From Lineus longissimus (lineage: Eukaryota > Nemertea > Pilidiophora > Heteronemertea > Lineidae): DNA of 64,000 bases. Under the pieces are notes generated by a model. It ran no database searches. It was not told where the DNA came from and saw nothing but the letters and a program-made list of their open reading frames with translations. Positions 1 to 11,000 of this stretch are shown piece by piece (the first letter of the stretch is position 1; each line of letters starts with the position of its first letter). The position numbers and the translations under genes were made by a program. Location of the stretch: NCBI RefSeq assembly GCF_910592395.1, contig NC_088314.1, positions 2,358,001 to 2,422,000 on the forward strand, given 5' to 3'.

Positions 1-1096
1 GGATATATCCCTCGCGCAGAATATCACCCTTTACTGCTCGGCACAAATCATTTCGAAATTTTCATTTTCATAAGCAAGATTTGCTGTTTGTATTGGCCAA
101 CCAGAAACCCTCAATCATGCTTCGTCGGTGCAGGAAACTGAGTGGAGTATTTTAATTGGACAGTACAAACAGGAAGTGTTCATGGTCGGAATCCTGCCTG
201 AAGAATAGTGGTAAATGACACCGACATACGAAGCACCAATTCGAATCAGTCATTTTGATCTCCATTAACATCCACTTGGTCATTATTTAAAAATGTGTTT
301 AGTCTCATTCAAAACTAAAAGAATTGAAGTCTGTGAATGCCTCCGCTTGTCTGGATCAGTTAATTGAAACCCGAAAGATGCTTTGAATATGTTGATGAGA
401 AGAAACTTCAAGATGCGACAAATGCTTCAGGCAATTGAGTCAACAAAGCGATGAAACCGCAATCGTTATGTATCCAATGCAAATGTATTGTCCCTTCTGG
501 GGCCCCAACCCCGATCATTCTTGCACAGGAAATGATCTTGATTCATCGAAACCCCCCTGTGAGATAGAATCATCCGTATAAATTATTTCCCAGTGGATTT
601 GAAATTTTTTTGGAATTACAGATTTGTAATGTGGCGTTTTATTCAGGAAACTGCCATCAAGTCAGCCGATATGACACTGATTTCCCTTCGGCTAATTTAC
701 AATACAGCGATGACTGTGTCAGAGGTCGTAATTAAACTTACAAATCAACCCAATTAATTCAATTCTAGACGGTCGCTTTCGCGACAGCTTCCCAGAGGTG
801 GAAGATCTCACGATGATTTGAATAATGCTTTCGCGATGTACCATAAAAATGGGCAGAATTGTCGTATCGGCGGCATTCACATGAGAGATGTTTCATTCAG
901 AAGTGGTAATCATACGTACAAATCTACTAGACCAATGATTTTATTTTGACGTCTTGGCACAATTCTTGCAATTTGATCTCATGATGTCAAATATAACGAT
1001 GTCTACAATGTTCTACACCATGACACACCGCAGGAGGATCCGAAGAGCAGTGCATTACAATGGAGAGACATATCTGTCTTTTTACCGGCAATGCTG
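1..1096. other. Non-coding, nothing recognised
   Basis: No ORF of useful length, no repeat shared with the rest of the window and no RNA gene could be recognised. Base composition matches the flanking intergenic DNA. Confidence 0.5.
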
Positions 1097-1186
1097 ATAT
1101 GTTTATTTAGAACGTATTCACACAATTTGAAATTTTCTCAAATTCAATTACAAATTTCAAATATTTAACCAACGGTGTAGGCTTTC
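1097..1186 (+). repeat. Dispersed repeat, copy 1 (pair with 7989-8076)
   Basis: This stretch resembles 7989-8076 in the same orientation. Both contain AAATTTTC, then CAAATTCAATTA, an A/T-rich stretch, then TTTAAC followed by AACGG(T/C)GTAGGC(T/C)TTC. Similarity is moderate with small gaps, so both look like old copies of one interspersed element. The family is not identified and no coding capacity is visible. The two copies lie on either side of the 192-bp satellite. Confidence 0.55.
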
Positions 1187-2510
1187 AATGAGTCAGCCTT
1201 AGTGTCCCATCTCAACAGGATACGCGGTGACCACTGCAACCCGAACCCAAATGACCGATAACAGGACGCAGAGGAAACCACTGATCACTGATATGGAATG
1301 CAATCAGGCTGTTAATCCAATTCTGAGAGGATAGATTACTTGATGTGCCCAAATCTTGTACCATCGCTTTAGTGAAGCCAGTAGGACGTTGCAATGGTTG
1401 CTTGGTCAACATATGGCGCAGCGCTCAGGCAAAAAATCCTACTCCCCTGTGGCTATTTCCTACCAATAAATTACTTTTGCGAAATGACCAGTTATCGCTG
1501 TGGTCACTATCGGCGAGTAGAGAAGGGGGAAAAATCAATTTGTTGAAATGGGCTTTTGGGAGTTTGCATGAGCAGTCGTTGATCACACTGATGACGATTC
1601 ATGTAAAAAAGTTACTCTTGTATATTTGGCTTTTCGTCAGCCCGGTTCATCAGACCTTTTCAGATGAGTACTGAATAGGTAACTGAAAAGAAACATACAT
1701 ATACACATCCTTTGCAAATAGTTTCTAAAATGCACTCAATCAAAGCCAAGGTCTGAGCATCAATTCATAACAGGGTTAAATCAACCCAGCCCCGAAAGTA
1801 TGACGCCCCAGCCCGTTCCAGTGCAGTGCATTCCGTCAATTCGAAGAAGCCCCGCCCGTACCACAAGTGCTGCGACCCTATCACACGATAGAGTTGAGAA
1901 ATCTCAATTACCAGGTGCGTTATTGAGGTCAACCTTGGTTGATCTGTGATAGTGCAGTGTTGGCGTTATGACCATGCGAACTATTCATCTAGAGGCGAGG
2001 TTAATAGATCGGGCGACGGCATGGAGTAATTTGATATGTTGGACGCTGCATACAAAATTCATTGCACATGACCAGAACACCCTCTGACCGCCAGACTAGC
2101 TCGTGCATGTGCGAGATCCGATTTCAGCAGTGCTTTGTGCGAGTGTATTTTAGCTACGATCGAAGGGCCTGCTTTGGCAGGACCTTGCTGATACCAGACA
2201 GGCCGACAACACAAGTCGTCTTTCTCTATTGGTAAGCAAACTATCAAGAAGTTGTTTATATTTCCTCTTGACAATAGGATAATTGTTCTCGCTAGCAATA
2301 GGCCTATGCTCTCTTCTCCTGACTTTTACAATGTGAATAGCAAATCCACCTTGCGGCCTCAATCGATACATTTGATAAATTTGTCAGTGGTTACTATGAA
2401 TTACCAATACTGGCTGCAATTCGGTGAATACTTGAGCAAGGTGTGTTTACTATCTGAACTTATACAAGACAATAGAGAATGATGTAATGCCTCTGTAAGA
2501 AAGCTTCCTG
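1187..2510. other. Non-coding, nothing recognised
   Basis: Short overlapping open frames occur on both strands, but none resembles a known protein, has exon-like boundaries or shows biased codon use. No repeat structure was recognised by eye. Confidence 0.45.
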
Positions 2511-2570
2511 CCCCCCCCCCCCCATCCTGACTCGTGCGTTTGCGTCACCACTATCGACCCCCCCCCCCCC
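2511..2570. repeat. Paired poly-C tracts
   Basis: Two uninterrupted runs of 13 C (2511-2523 and 2558-2570) are separated by 34 bases. The runs are long enough to be replication-slippage prone and could form i-motif or G-quadruplex structures on the complementary strand. They lie about 35 bp outside the left end of the MITE-like element. Confidence 0.9.
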
Positions 2571-2603
2571 GCTATAACCGAAGTTATGATGAGATTCACG
2601 ATG

Positions 2604-3236
2604 GTCACCCTCATAAAATAATTGCCCATGTCATATTTTCTACATTTTTTAAGGAAAATGGAAAAGACTTACTCATTTCCTTACTATTTCAAACTTATTT
2701 TGCAGCTAACTAAGAATAACATGTTTAAACAGACAAAGAACATGCCATTGATGATATGTCTTCTTGGAGTTACATTACGGGTCAAGATGACATAGGCAGT
2801 TTGACAAATACTCTAATGCAACTTAGGCAATTTGATTTAAGAAAACCATGACTTAGGCATATCAAAGAGTCTAATGTTGCTTATTGTAAAACTGCCCAAG
2901 TCACATTTGTTTGATTTAGGCATAAGGCAAATCTGCCTAAGTCACAAGCTTGACTTTGGCAGTTATTCCATTGACCTTCCTACACACCAGGAGATGAGAC
3001 AATGGGTGGTATGAATAAAGACTAGCAAATGCTTTTACTCCGGTTTTGTACAGGAAGGCCTCGTGTAAAATGTACATGGAGATTTAAATAAAAGCATTTG
3101 CTAGTCTTTATTCATATCACCCATTAGGTTGAGCACTTTTACCACGAGTGAATCTTATGGTAAAGAACTGACTTCTGCGAAAGTATCAATTTGGCCAAAA
3201 CATGACTTGCCTGGGCATTTATTCCATGAGGGTGAC
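2604..3236. mobile_element. MITE-like element with terminal inverted repeats
   Basis: The left end begins GTCACCCTCAT (2604-2614) and the right end finishes ATGAGGGTGAC (3226-3236), an exact 11-bp inverted match. Similarity continues inward: left AAAATAATTGCCCA against the reverse complement of the right, GGAATAAATGCCCA, followed by a shared GTCAT-TTTT stretch. The interior carries several copies in both orientations of an ACTTAGGCA/TGCCTAAGT word. There is no transposase frame, so it is probably a non-autonomous DNA transposon of about 630 bp. A clear target-site duplication was not found (flanks GATG and GATA at best), so the superfamily cannot be assigned. Confidence 0.7.
3001..3125. repeat. 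Near-perfect hairpin inside the MITE-like element
   Basis: Arms 3001-3037 and 3089-3125 are inverted copies of 37 bases with a single mismatch, separated by a 51-base loop. The arm contains GAATAAAGACTAGCAAATGC. The arms are far better preserved than the outer inverted repeats, which suggests a younger nested foldback insertion or gene conversion between the arms. No target-site duplication is evident. Confidence 0.85.
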
Positions 3237-3624
3237 GATATATATATTTTCGATTTTATAATATGTCATCGCAAATGTTACAGACCGCGCCTTCCGTAAA
3301 AAATAAAAAATTGGTGAACGTCGTCTTAGAAAATACGTGAATATATTTATAACCCCAGGTGCACTAATGCGTCGATAATGACTGGTTATTATTTCTTAAT
3401 GGACTCGCCCAGCCACCCGCTGCCGCTTAGATTGCCTTCATGCTAAACTGAATGCAAAAATTGACTCGCGTAATGCGACTGACTCTGACCCCATCAAGGA
3501 GCAGGTGTCCCGACTCGAGCCCAGCATTCCGATTAGTGGCCATCAATCGTTTACAATGTATAATACCAGTGACGTAGTGGGTCTGATTAAGTTTCACGAA
3601 ATCGCCAATAGGGTCTCTCCTAAT

Positions 3625-3728
3625 CATGCCATACCAGTCGCTACAAAGATGGAAAATGGGGTGGATTACGGGTGAGGCTGGAACTAACAATTCGAGTTGT
3701 TTATTGTAGCGACTGGTATGGTATGTTA
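3625..3728. repeat. Foldback dispersed repeat, copy 1
   Basis: Bases 3625-3645 and 3705-3725 are inverted copies (20 of 21 match) of TGTAGCGACTGGTATGGCATG. Bases 3672-3728 match 54629-54685 at 56 of 57 positions. An adjacent segment (3648-3671, AAAGATGGAAAATGGGGTGG) recurs at 54763-54792, but there it lies on the other side of the shared 57-bp block. The element is therefore rearranged or circularly permuted between copies. No protein is encoded; it is probably a non-autonomous mobile element. Confidence 0.7.
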
Positions 3729-3862
3729 TTGGATCTGCCCCTGGAATGATAGTTTTTATTTAATGACAATTATGTTTATATGTATTTCTGGTAAAATGGA
3801 CAACGGCAATGTCGGAGAATGCCGAGTTTGCATCATTTGGGGCGAAAAGTGGTGTCCTACAA

Positions 3863-3877
3863 CCCCCCCCCCCCCCC
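3863..3877. repeat. Poly-C tract, 15 bases
   Basis: An uninterrupted run of 15 C, the third poly-C tract within 1.4 kb and close to the left edge of the satellite array. Confidence 0.9.
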
Positions 3878-4272
3878 AACCTGGAGCCTGTAAGGACTAA
3901 AACGTTGATTATGGCGCTGTATTGGGTATGCGTTGTTAACGCCTTTCATGTGCACGGACATTGTTTTTGTAGCCATGGTATTGAAATTTACTGCTGAAAT
4001 AAACGAAACTTCGAAGAAATTGTTGAGTACTTTTCTCATGGCGGCCCAAAAGGACACGGACATATATTTTTGAAAAAGCCTAGATATGACTGGTCCAATT
4101 TACCACCAGAAAGCCGATGTCAGATTTCATGGAGGTGCGCGTGCTTCGGTGCGTGAGGGTAGATTAAAATTATATCTGAATTCAATTCAGTTTGCTTAAA
4201 TTGAAGTTATTTATTTCATGAATGTTAAAAATAAGACTGGTATAGTTTGAGTTAGTTTGAGAAAAAGAATGC

Positions 4273-7200
4273 CTGTCTCAGTTTGAAGGTGTAGTTGACG
4301 AATGTTTATCATCGTAGCGTGCGTTCACGGATAATTGTGTTAGTAAAGTTTGTAGCAGTTTGTGGTGTATCGTACTATAATGACATTTGTTTGGACTTCA
4401 AAAAGCATTGATATTCATAGTGAAAGTTGGAGTTATTTCTAATCAGCAGGAGCCAAGAGTAAGTATGTCTCAGTTTCAAGTTTTATCATGGTAGCAACAA
4501 AGCGTAGTGCGTTCACGGATAATCATGTTAGTAAAGTTTGCAGCAGTTTGTGGTGTATCGAACTATAATGACATTTGTTTGGACTTCAAAGATATTCATA
4601 GTGAAAGTTGGAGGAGTTATTTCTAATCAGCAGGAGCCAAGAGAGAGTAAGTATGTCTCAGTTTCAAGTTTTATCATGGTAGCAACAAAGCGTAGTGCGT
4701 TCACGGATAATTATGTTAGTAAAGTGTGTAGCAGTTTGTGGTGTATCAAATTATAATGACAGTTGTTTGGACTTTCAAAAAGCATTGATATTCATAGTGA
4801 AAGTTGGAGGACTTATTTCTAATCAGCAGGAGCCAAGAGTAAGTACATATGTCTCAGTTTCAAGGTTCATCATGGTAGCAACAAAGCGTTGTGCGTTCAC
4901 GGATGATTATGTTAGTAAAGTGTGTAGCAGTTTGTGGTGTATCAAATTATAATGACAGTTGTTCGGACTTTCAAAAAGCATTGATATTCATAATGAACTG
5001 AAAGTTGGAGGACTTATTTCTAATAAACAGGAGCCAAGAGTAAGTATGTCTCAGTTTCAAGTTTTATCATGGTAGCAACAAAGCGTAGTGCGTTCACGGA
5101 TGATTATGTTATTAAAGTGTGCAGCAGTTTGTGGTGTATCGAACTATAATGACAATTGTTTGGACTTCAAAATGCATTGATATTCATAGTGAAAGTTGGA
5201 GGAGTTATTTCTAATCAGCAGGAGCCAAGAGTAAGTATGTCTCAGTTTCAAGGTTTATCATGGGAGCAACAAAGCGTAGTGCTTTCACGGATGATTATGT
5301 TAGTAAAGTGTGTAGCAGTTTGTGGTGTATCAAGTTATAATGACAGTTGTTTGGACTTTAAAGATATTCATAGTGAAAGTTGGAGGAGTTATTTCTAATC
5401 AGCAGGAGCCAAGAGTAAGTATGTCTCAGTTTCAAGGTTTATCATGGTAGCAACAGAGCGTAGTGCGTTCACGGATAATTATGTTGTTAAAGTGTGTAGC
5501 AGTTTCTGGTGTATCAAATTATAATGACATTTGTTTTGACTTTCAAAAAGCATTGATATTCATAGTGAAAGTTGGAGGAGTTATTTCTAATAAGCAGGAG
5601 CCAAGAGTAAGTATGTCTCAGTTTCAAGATTTATCATGGGAGCAACAAAGCGTAGTGCGTTCACGGATGATTATGTTAGTAAAATGTGTAGCAGTTTGTG
5701 GTGTATCAAATTATAATGACAGTTGTTTGGACTTTCAAAATGCATTGATATTCATTGTGAACGTTGGAGGAGTCATTTCTAATAAGCAGGAGCCAAGAGT
5801 AAGTATGTTTCAGTTTCAAGTTTTACCATGGGAGCAACAAAGCGTAGTGCGTTCACGGATGATTATGTTAGTATTGTGTGTAGCAATTTGTGGTGTATCA
5901 AATTATAATGACATTTGTTTTGACTTTCAAAATGCATTGATATTCATTGTGAACGTTGGAGGAGTCATTTCTAATCAGCAGGAGCCAAAGTAAGTATGTC
6001 TCAGTGTCAAGTTTTATCATGGTAGCAACAAAGCGTAGTGCGTTCACGGATGATTATGTTAGTAAAGTGTGTAGCAGTTTGTGGTGTATCAAATTATAAT
6101 GACTTTTGTTTTGACTTTCAAAAAGCATTGATATTCATAGTGAAAGTTGGAGGAGTTATTTCTAATAAGCAGGAGCCAAGAGTAAGTATGTCTCAGTTTC
6201 AAGGTTTATCATGGGAGCAACAAAGCGTAGTGCGTTCACGGATGATTATGTTAGTAAAATGTGTAGCAGTTTGTGGTGACAATTGTTTGGACTTTCAAAA
6301 AGCATTGATATTCATAGTGAAAGTTGGAGGAGTTATTTCTAATCGGCAGGAGCCAAGAGTAAGTATGTCTCAGTTTCAAGTTTTACCATGGGAGCAACAA
6401 AGCGTAGTGCGTTCACGGATGATTATGTTAGTAAAATTTGTAGCAGTTTGTTGTGTATCGAACTATAATGACAATTGTTTTGACTTTCAAAATGCATTGA
6501 TATTCATAGTGAAAGTTGGAGGAGTTATTTCTAATCGGCAGGAGCCAAGAGTAAGTATGTCTCAGTTTCAAGTTTTACCATGGGAGCAACAAAGCGTAGT
6601 GCGTTCACGGATGATTATGTTAGTAAAGTGTGTAGCAGTTTGTGGTGTATCAAATTATAATGACAGTTGTTTGGACTTTCAAAAAGCATTGATATTCATA
6701 GTGAAAGTTGGAGGAGTTATTTCTAATAAGCAGGAGCCAAGAGTAAGTATGTCTCAGTTTCAAGGTTTATCATGGTAGCAACAGAGCGAAGTGCGTTCAC
6801 GGATGATTATGTTAGTAAAGTGTGTAGCAGTTTGTGGTGTATCAAATTATAATGACATTTGTTTTGACTTTCAAAAAGCATTGATATTCATAGCGAACTG
6901 AAAGTTGGAGGACTTATTTCTTATAAGCAGGAGCCAAGAGTAAGTATGTCTCAGTTTCAAGGTTTATCATGGTAGCAACAAAGCGTAGTGCGTTCACGGA
7001 TAATTATGTTAGTAAAATGTGTAGCAGTTTGTGGTGTATCAAATTATAATGACAGTTGTTTGGACTTTCAAAAAGCATTGATATTCATAGTGAAAGTTGG
7101 AGGACTTATTTCTAATCAGCAGGAGCCAAGAGAGGGTAAGTATGTCTCAGTTTCAAGGTTTATCATGGGAGCAACGAAGCGTAGTGCGTTCACGGATGAT

Positions 7201-7400
7201 TATGTTAGTAAAGTGTGTAGCAGTTTGTGGTGTATCAAATTATAATGACATTTGTTTTGACTTTCAAAAAGCATTGATATTCATAGTGAAAGTTGGAGGA
7301 GTTATTTCTAATCAGCAGGAGCCAAGAGAGAGTAAGTATGTCTTAGTTTCAAGTTTTATCATGGTAGCAACAAATCGTAGTGCGTTCACGGATAATTATT
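4273..7400 (+). repeat. Satellite array, ~192-bp unit, about 16 copies
   Basis: The anchor word GCGTTCACGG (or a one-base variant) recurs at 4321, 4509, 4697, 4893, 5090, 5281, 5465, 5657, 5849, 6040, 6232, 6409, 6601, 6793, 6990, 7186 and 7382. Spacing is 177-197 bp, with 191-192 bp the most common. Copies are highly similar. Length variants come from a short insertion (GAACTGAAAG), an extra GAGA before GTAAG, or small deletions (the 177-bp unit at 6232 lacks about 15 bp). The first unit is clearly diverged and the last breaks off after TCACGGATAATTAT. At 192 bp (64 codons) one frame stays open across consecutive units, and each unit contains the splice-donor-like GTAAGT(A)TG. The array has no recognisable protein domain, so I classify it as a satellite of near-nucleosomal period. 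Confidence 0.95.
6038..6778 (+). other. Open frame through the satellite (246 codons, probably not a gene)
   Basis: Four units of the satellite are continuously open here; a similar 176-codon stretch runs 5463-5993. The translation is a repeated ~64-residue block containing FIVKVGGVISN, QEPRVSMSQFQ and LSWEQQSVV. Units with CATGGGAGC read through as Trp-Glu, whereas units with CATGGTAGC have a stop at that codon. The open frame thus depends on a G/T variant and on the 192-bp length being divisible by three. No family is recognised, and the hydrophobic block has no typical secreted or structured repeat pattern. Most likely a by-product of the repeat period. Confidence 0.35.
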
Positions 7401-7988
7401 ACAGAGTTTACAGAATCTGTGTTTTTAGTCGAAACAATTCTTTTGACATAATTCTGCATGGAACTGCCGGAGGAAATATTCAATTGAAAGAAGGATACAT
7501 GTATTTCCGCGCTGGGTGAAATGTTTGTGTTTTGAAGCCCAGTGCGCACCATCAGGCGGCTATCCGACGCATCACCACCGTCATCTGTTGTGGTATATTA
7601 CGTTCAGCTATCATCGATTTGGCACAGTCTTTGCCGACGATGTAGCTTCTGTGTGGCCTGCTGCTTCACCGTATCTGTGACTGGATGCACTTTGGATATT
7701 AGTGAAACTTGACGATTGGCGAAGAGTGACTTTTTACTGGAGTAAATAATCAAGAGGAGGAACAAGTGCTTGGAGTGATGACACGTCTCTCTTAAGGTAG
7801 GACAATTTACTTTACAACTATTCAGAAGCTATCATTACTAAAGGGTTATGCCGTTCGTATTTGATATTGGGTCAAGGAAATAGTAATGCAGTTATACACA
7901 ATGCCGTAGTGTAGTTTTCATGGATGCAGCTTTGCTGAAACTTGATATACCAAGTATTTGTATATCTGTTTACACAGAAGCATTGTTG
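7401..7988. other. Non-coding flank of the satellite
   Basis: Unique sequence follows the abrupt right edge of the array. Nothing recognisable as a gene or repeat is visible. Confidence 0.45.
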
Positions 7989-8076
7989 AAGTTTATATTC
8001 AATACATATTTACAACTATGGAAATTTTCAAATTCAATTAAAAAAATTAATTTTTTAACGAACGGCGTAGGCCTTC
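7989..8076 (+). repeat. Dispersed repeat, copy 2 (pair with 1097-1186)
   Basis: Same element as at 1097-1186, ending in AACGGCGTAGGCCTTC. This copy is more A-rich in the middle. Confidence 0.55.
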
Positions 8077-11000
8077 GAGTAATTAATAAAGTTTCTAGAC
8101 AACCGGATTTGAAAAGTCAACAATTTAATTTTAGCCTCCGTTTGTTTGTTACTTTGACTCTGCGCGATTTAGAACTTTCTTGTCCATGTTGTACGTGCAA
8201 AGTAATTAATCTTTCGTGACTATTTTTTATAGAGTAAATAGTCATGGCGATTTCATTGTCTTTGGTCTGCTAGCAATTCGACCAAAAATAACTTCTGGCC
8301 TGTATAGACTACTCTGCGTATGCAATGGTATCCTTAGCGTGGTTGAGGCCTCGTCGTCCTGGTGCATATTCAATTTAATGTGAAATATACACCTGTCGAT
8401 ATTCCCAACACGGCTAGTGATCTTGAAATCGGTCTTTCCCTAATTGTTTCAATGATGTTATAATCATAGAAATGGTGATTTTGGGTTCGTGGCCATGCTC
8501 GTTAGCTAAACAAATGACTTTCACATGTAACTGGAGGAGGAAGAGCCCTCAATAACTGTTACAGCGTAGCATAGACCAATGTCTATCTGCTGGCACCCCT
8601 TTAATTAATTCATAAATAAAACTATTTGCAATTCCAATGAGTTGAATGCTTGGAGGACAATGAAATTACGTGTATTAATATGCAATTTCAAACCTGTTGA
8701 AAATGTCCATGATTATGGAGTGTCTATTTGTGGGGTTTCAGGTGTATGCATAGTCTAGTCATAGGCTACATGTAAGTGTGGTAACCAAACTTATTGCCAT
8801 GACTGTCATTCATTGTACACCGGTCGTATCCTGCATGACATGTCACCTCCCGCGACAATATCCGGGCAACTACACTATAGTACGACCTGAGTAGCTGTCC
8901 TCAACAACCACGTGCATGTTACTTTCCGACAGTATTACCAATCTGAGCATTTTGACTGACCTAATGCGTTTAAATCACTAAGGGAATCCAACCCGCTGAC
9001 CTATAGTCGGCATTGATACGAATCATTCGCTGACGTCAGTCCTGTTTTTCCTTTAACATGAAAATCGCACTGATTACTTTCCTTTCGATTTCTCTTTGAT
9101 TCGTTTGTAATATTCATCCGCAATACCGTATGCATTTCATTGCCTCATGTCTGTATATTTGTTTTTGCAGAACGTGTTTTTATTATGATAAATCAAGAAC
9201 GTTAAAGAACCTTTTTCTGTTATCGACATCGTCATCGGATCTAAACCACATATCGATGTTACTAAGAACTAATGAACTGGCTGCGTACACGTAAAATGAA
9301 AAAAAAACACCTTTTGTTTTCTGTGATTCTTAAGATCATCTGATAGTTTTTCACTTCACTGAAAAATCCCAGCGGGGTGCAGATTTCTGATAGCTGAAAA
9401 ACCTTATAGGTTCTTTAAATGGCTCAAAAACCTTTATTTCAAAGAGTGCAGCTTGTCTTTAACTCGATCGCAGTTGTTATGAATGTACTTCTGTTCTCTT
9501 AAAGACGGACAATTAAAGGATATTATATTGGAAATGTTTTAGACATGTTGGCCATAAACCACATCAATCCTCTTTGGTGAGCGAACTAAGTTCTCTCGTG
9601 GTGCAGATATCGTTAAAAGTACTAGACGAGTGACATAATGAACTTACATCCCAGCTTGTCTCCAACCCGACATGCCCAGGATGGCTGCATGTGCTTCAGT
9701 CCTCTTGATGTCGGGAAGCGCGGATATTAGTATTGAGAAGGTTAAGTAGTTATTGGAGATGTTGTTACCTACTCATAATTCCGCCTGCTGTAAATTTTAC
9801 CAGAAACCGATCAATATGGCTCGCTATCTGTTCTGATTTAACGTATTAAGAACGCCAAGTGTCCTCGTTATACCCGTTTGGGAACGCCAGGAGAGCACTA
9901 CGTTCTGCCGGCGAGTCATTGACTGTTGTCCCTTCCAGAAAATGAAATGTTATAACGAGAAAAACGTATGCGCCAAAATATTCTTCGGGGAGCACTAGCT
10001 GCTAACTGTCAATACAACTGAGCCTGCAGCGTCGTTGGTTCCTTGCTTGTCTCACTAGAGTTCCCATTTACAACTTTTTCAACTCGCTCAGTGTATAAAG
10101 GAGATTGAGTTGCTGCCATTGTTCACCCGTATTTTTTCGCGAACTGCACGTTGGTCCGACACTTTTCTTTCAATAATGTCGATTTTTGTTGTTACAACTC
10201 TGGCTAAAAGTGAAAACTTATGGATAATTGACAAATGATATCCTCCTCGTTGCCGACGTAAATCTAATTAGCATTCCAAAGGTATAATTAATTGCACGAT
10301 TAGTGGTGAGATATTTTGCATGATGCGACAGTTGTAACAGGTGTCAAAAATGCACGTCATGCACAGAAACCTATACTCGCATGTTTGTCGCATATCATTA
10401 TTCCATCTTATTCTGCATAATATGAAGACTAATGTGACACTATCATAATAAATTTTCTGCTAGTTGAGTGTGACTGGGGTAAAGGTTACAGTCACCGCTG
10501 GGAGCTGTAAATGGGTCTGTTTCCTTAGACTATATGTAGACAGCGGGACTTGCGTCATAGGGTAATACAGAGAGCGAATTTGAATCCGAAACATGGACCA
10601 TGATGACTCCTTAATGATGATGATACTAATGAGTGCGTCCGTTAAGACGCTATACGCTCATCACCTAGTAGTATAACCTCTTATCACATTGGGTCCATAG
10701 GTTACATTGTTTGAGGTGTTGTAGAATAAGATCCAGCGACATATATTTGAAGGCATTGTCGTCAGCAAAATACCACTTTCGTCTCCTTTTGCTTAGATCG
10801 TAGCTAGTCTGGGTACAACCACTGAAGACTGCACCACTGAACTATGATCGATTTCATTGAATAGTTACTGATAGAATTCTTGATGATAGTAGTCATGATA
10901 GGACATTTGATATTTCTAATGAATAAAAGCCTGCCTTCTTTTGACTATCTGTCCTCATGTTGACTTCCACTGTTAAAAAGTCTAAGCTGCTTATATTGCC

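Noticed and set aside
4538-7519. Series of plus-strand ORFs as a repeat-protein gene
   Set aside because: The frames come from satellite units; frame shifts and stop variants break them repeatedly and no known protein repeat is matched. Retained only as a finding to test.
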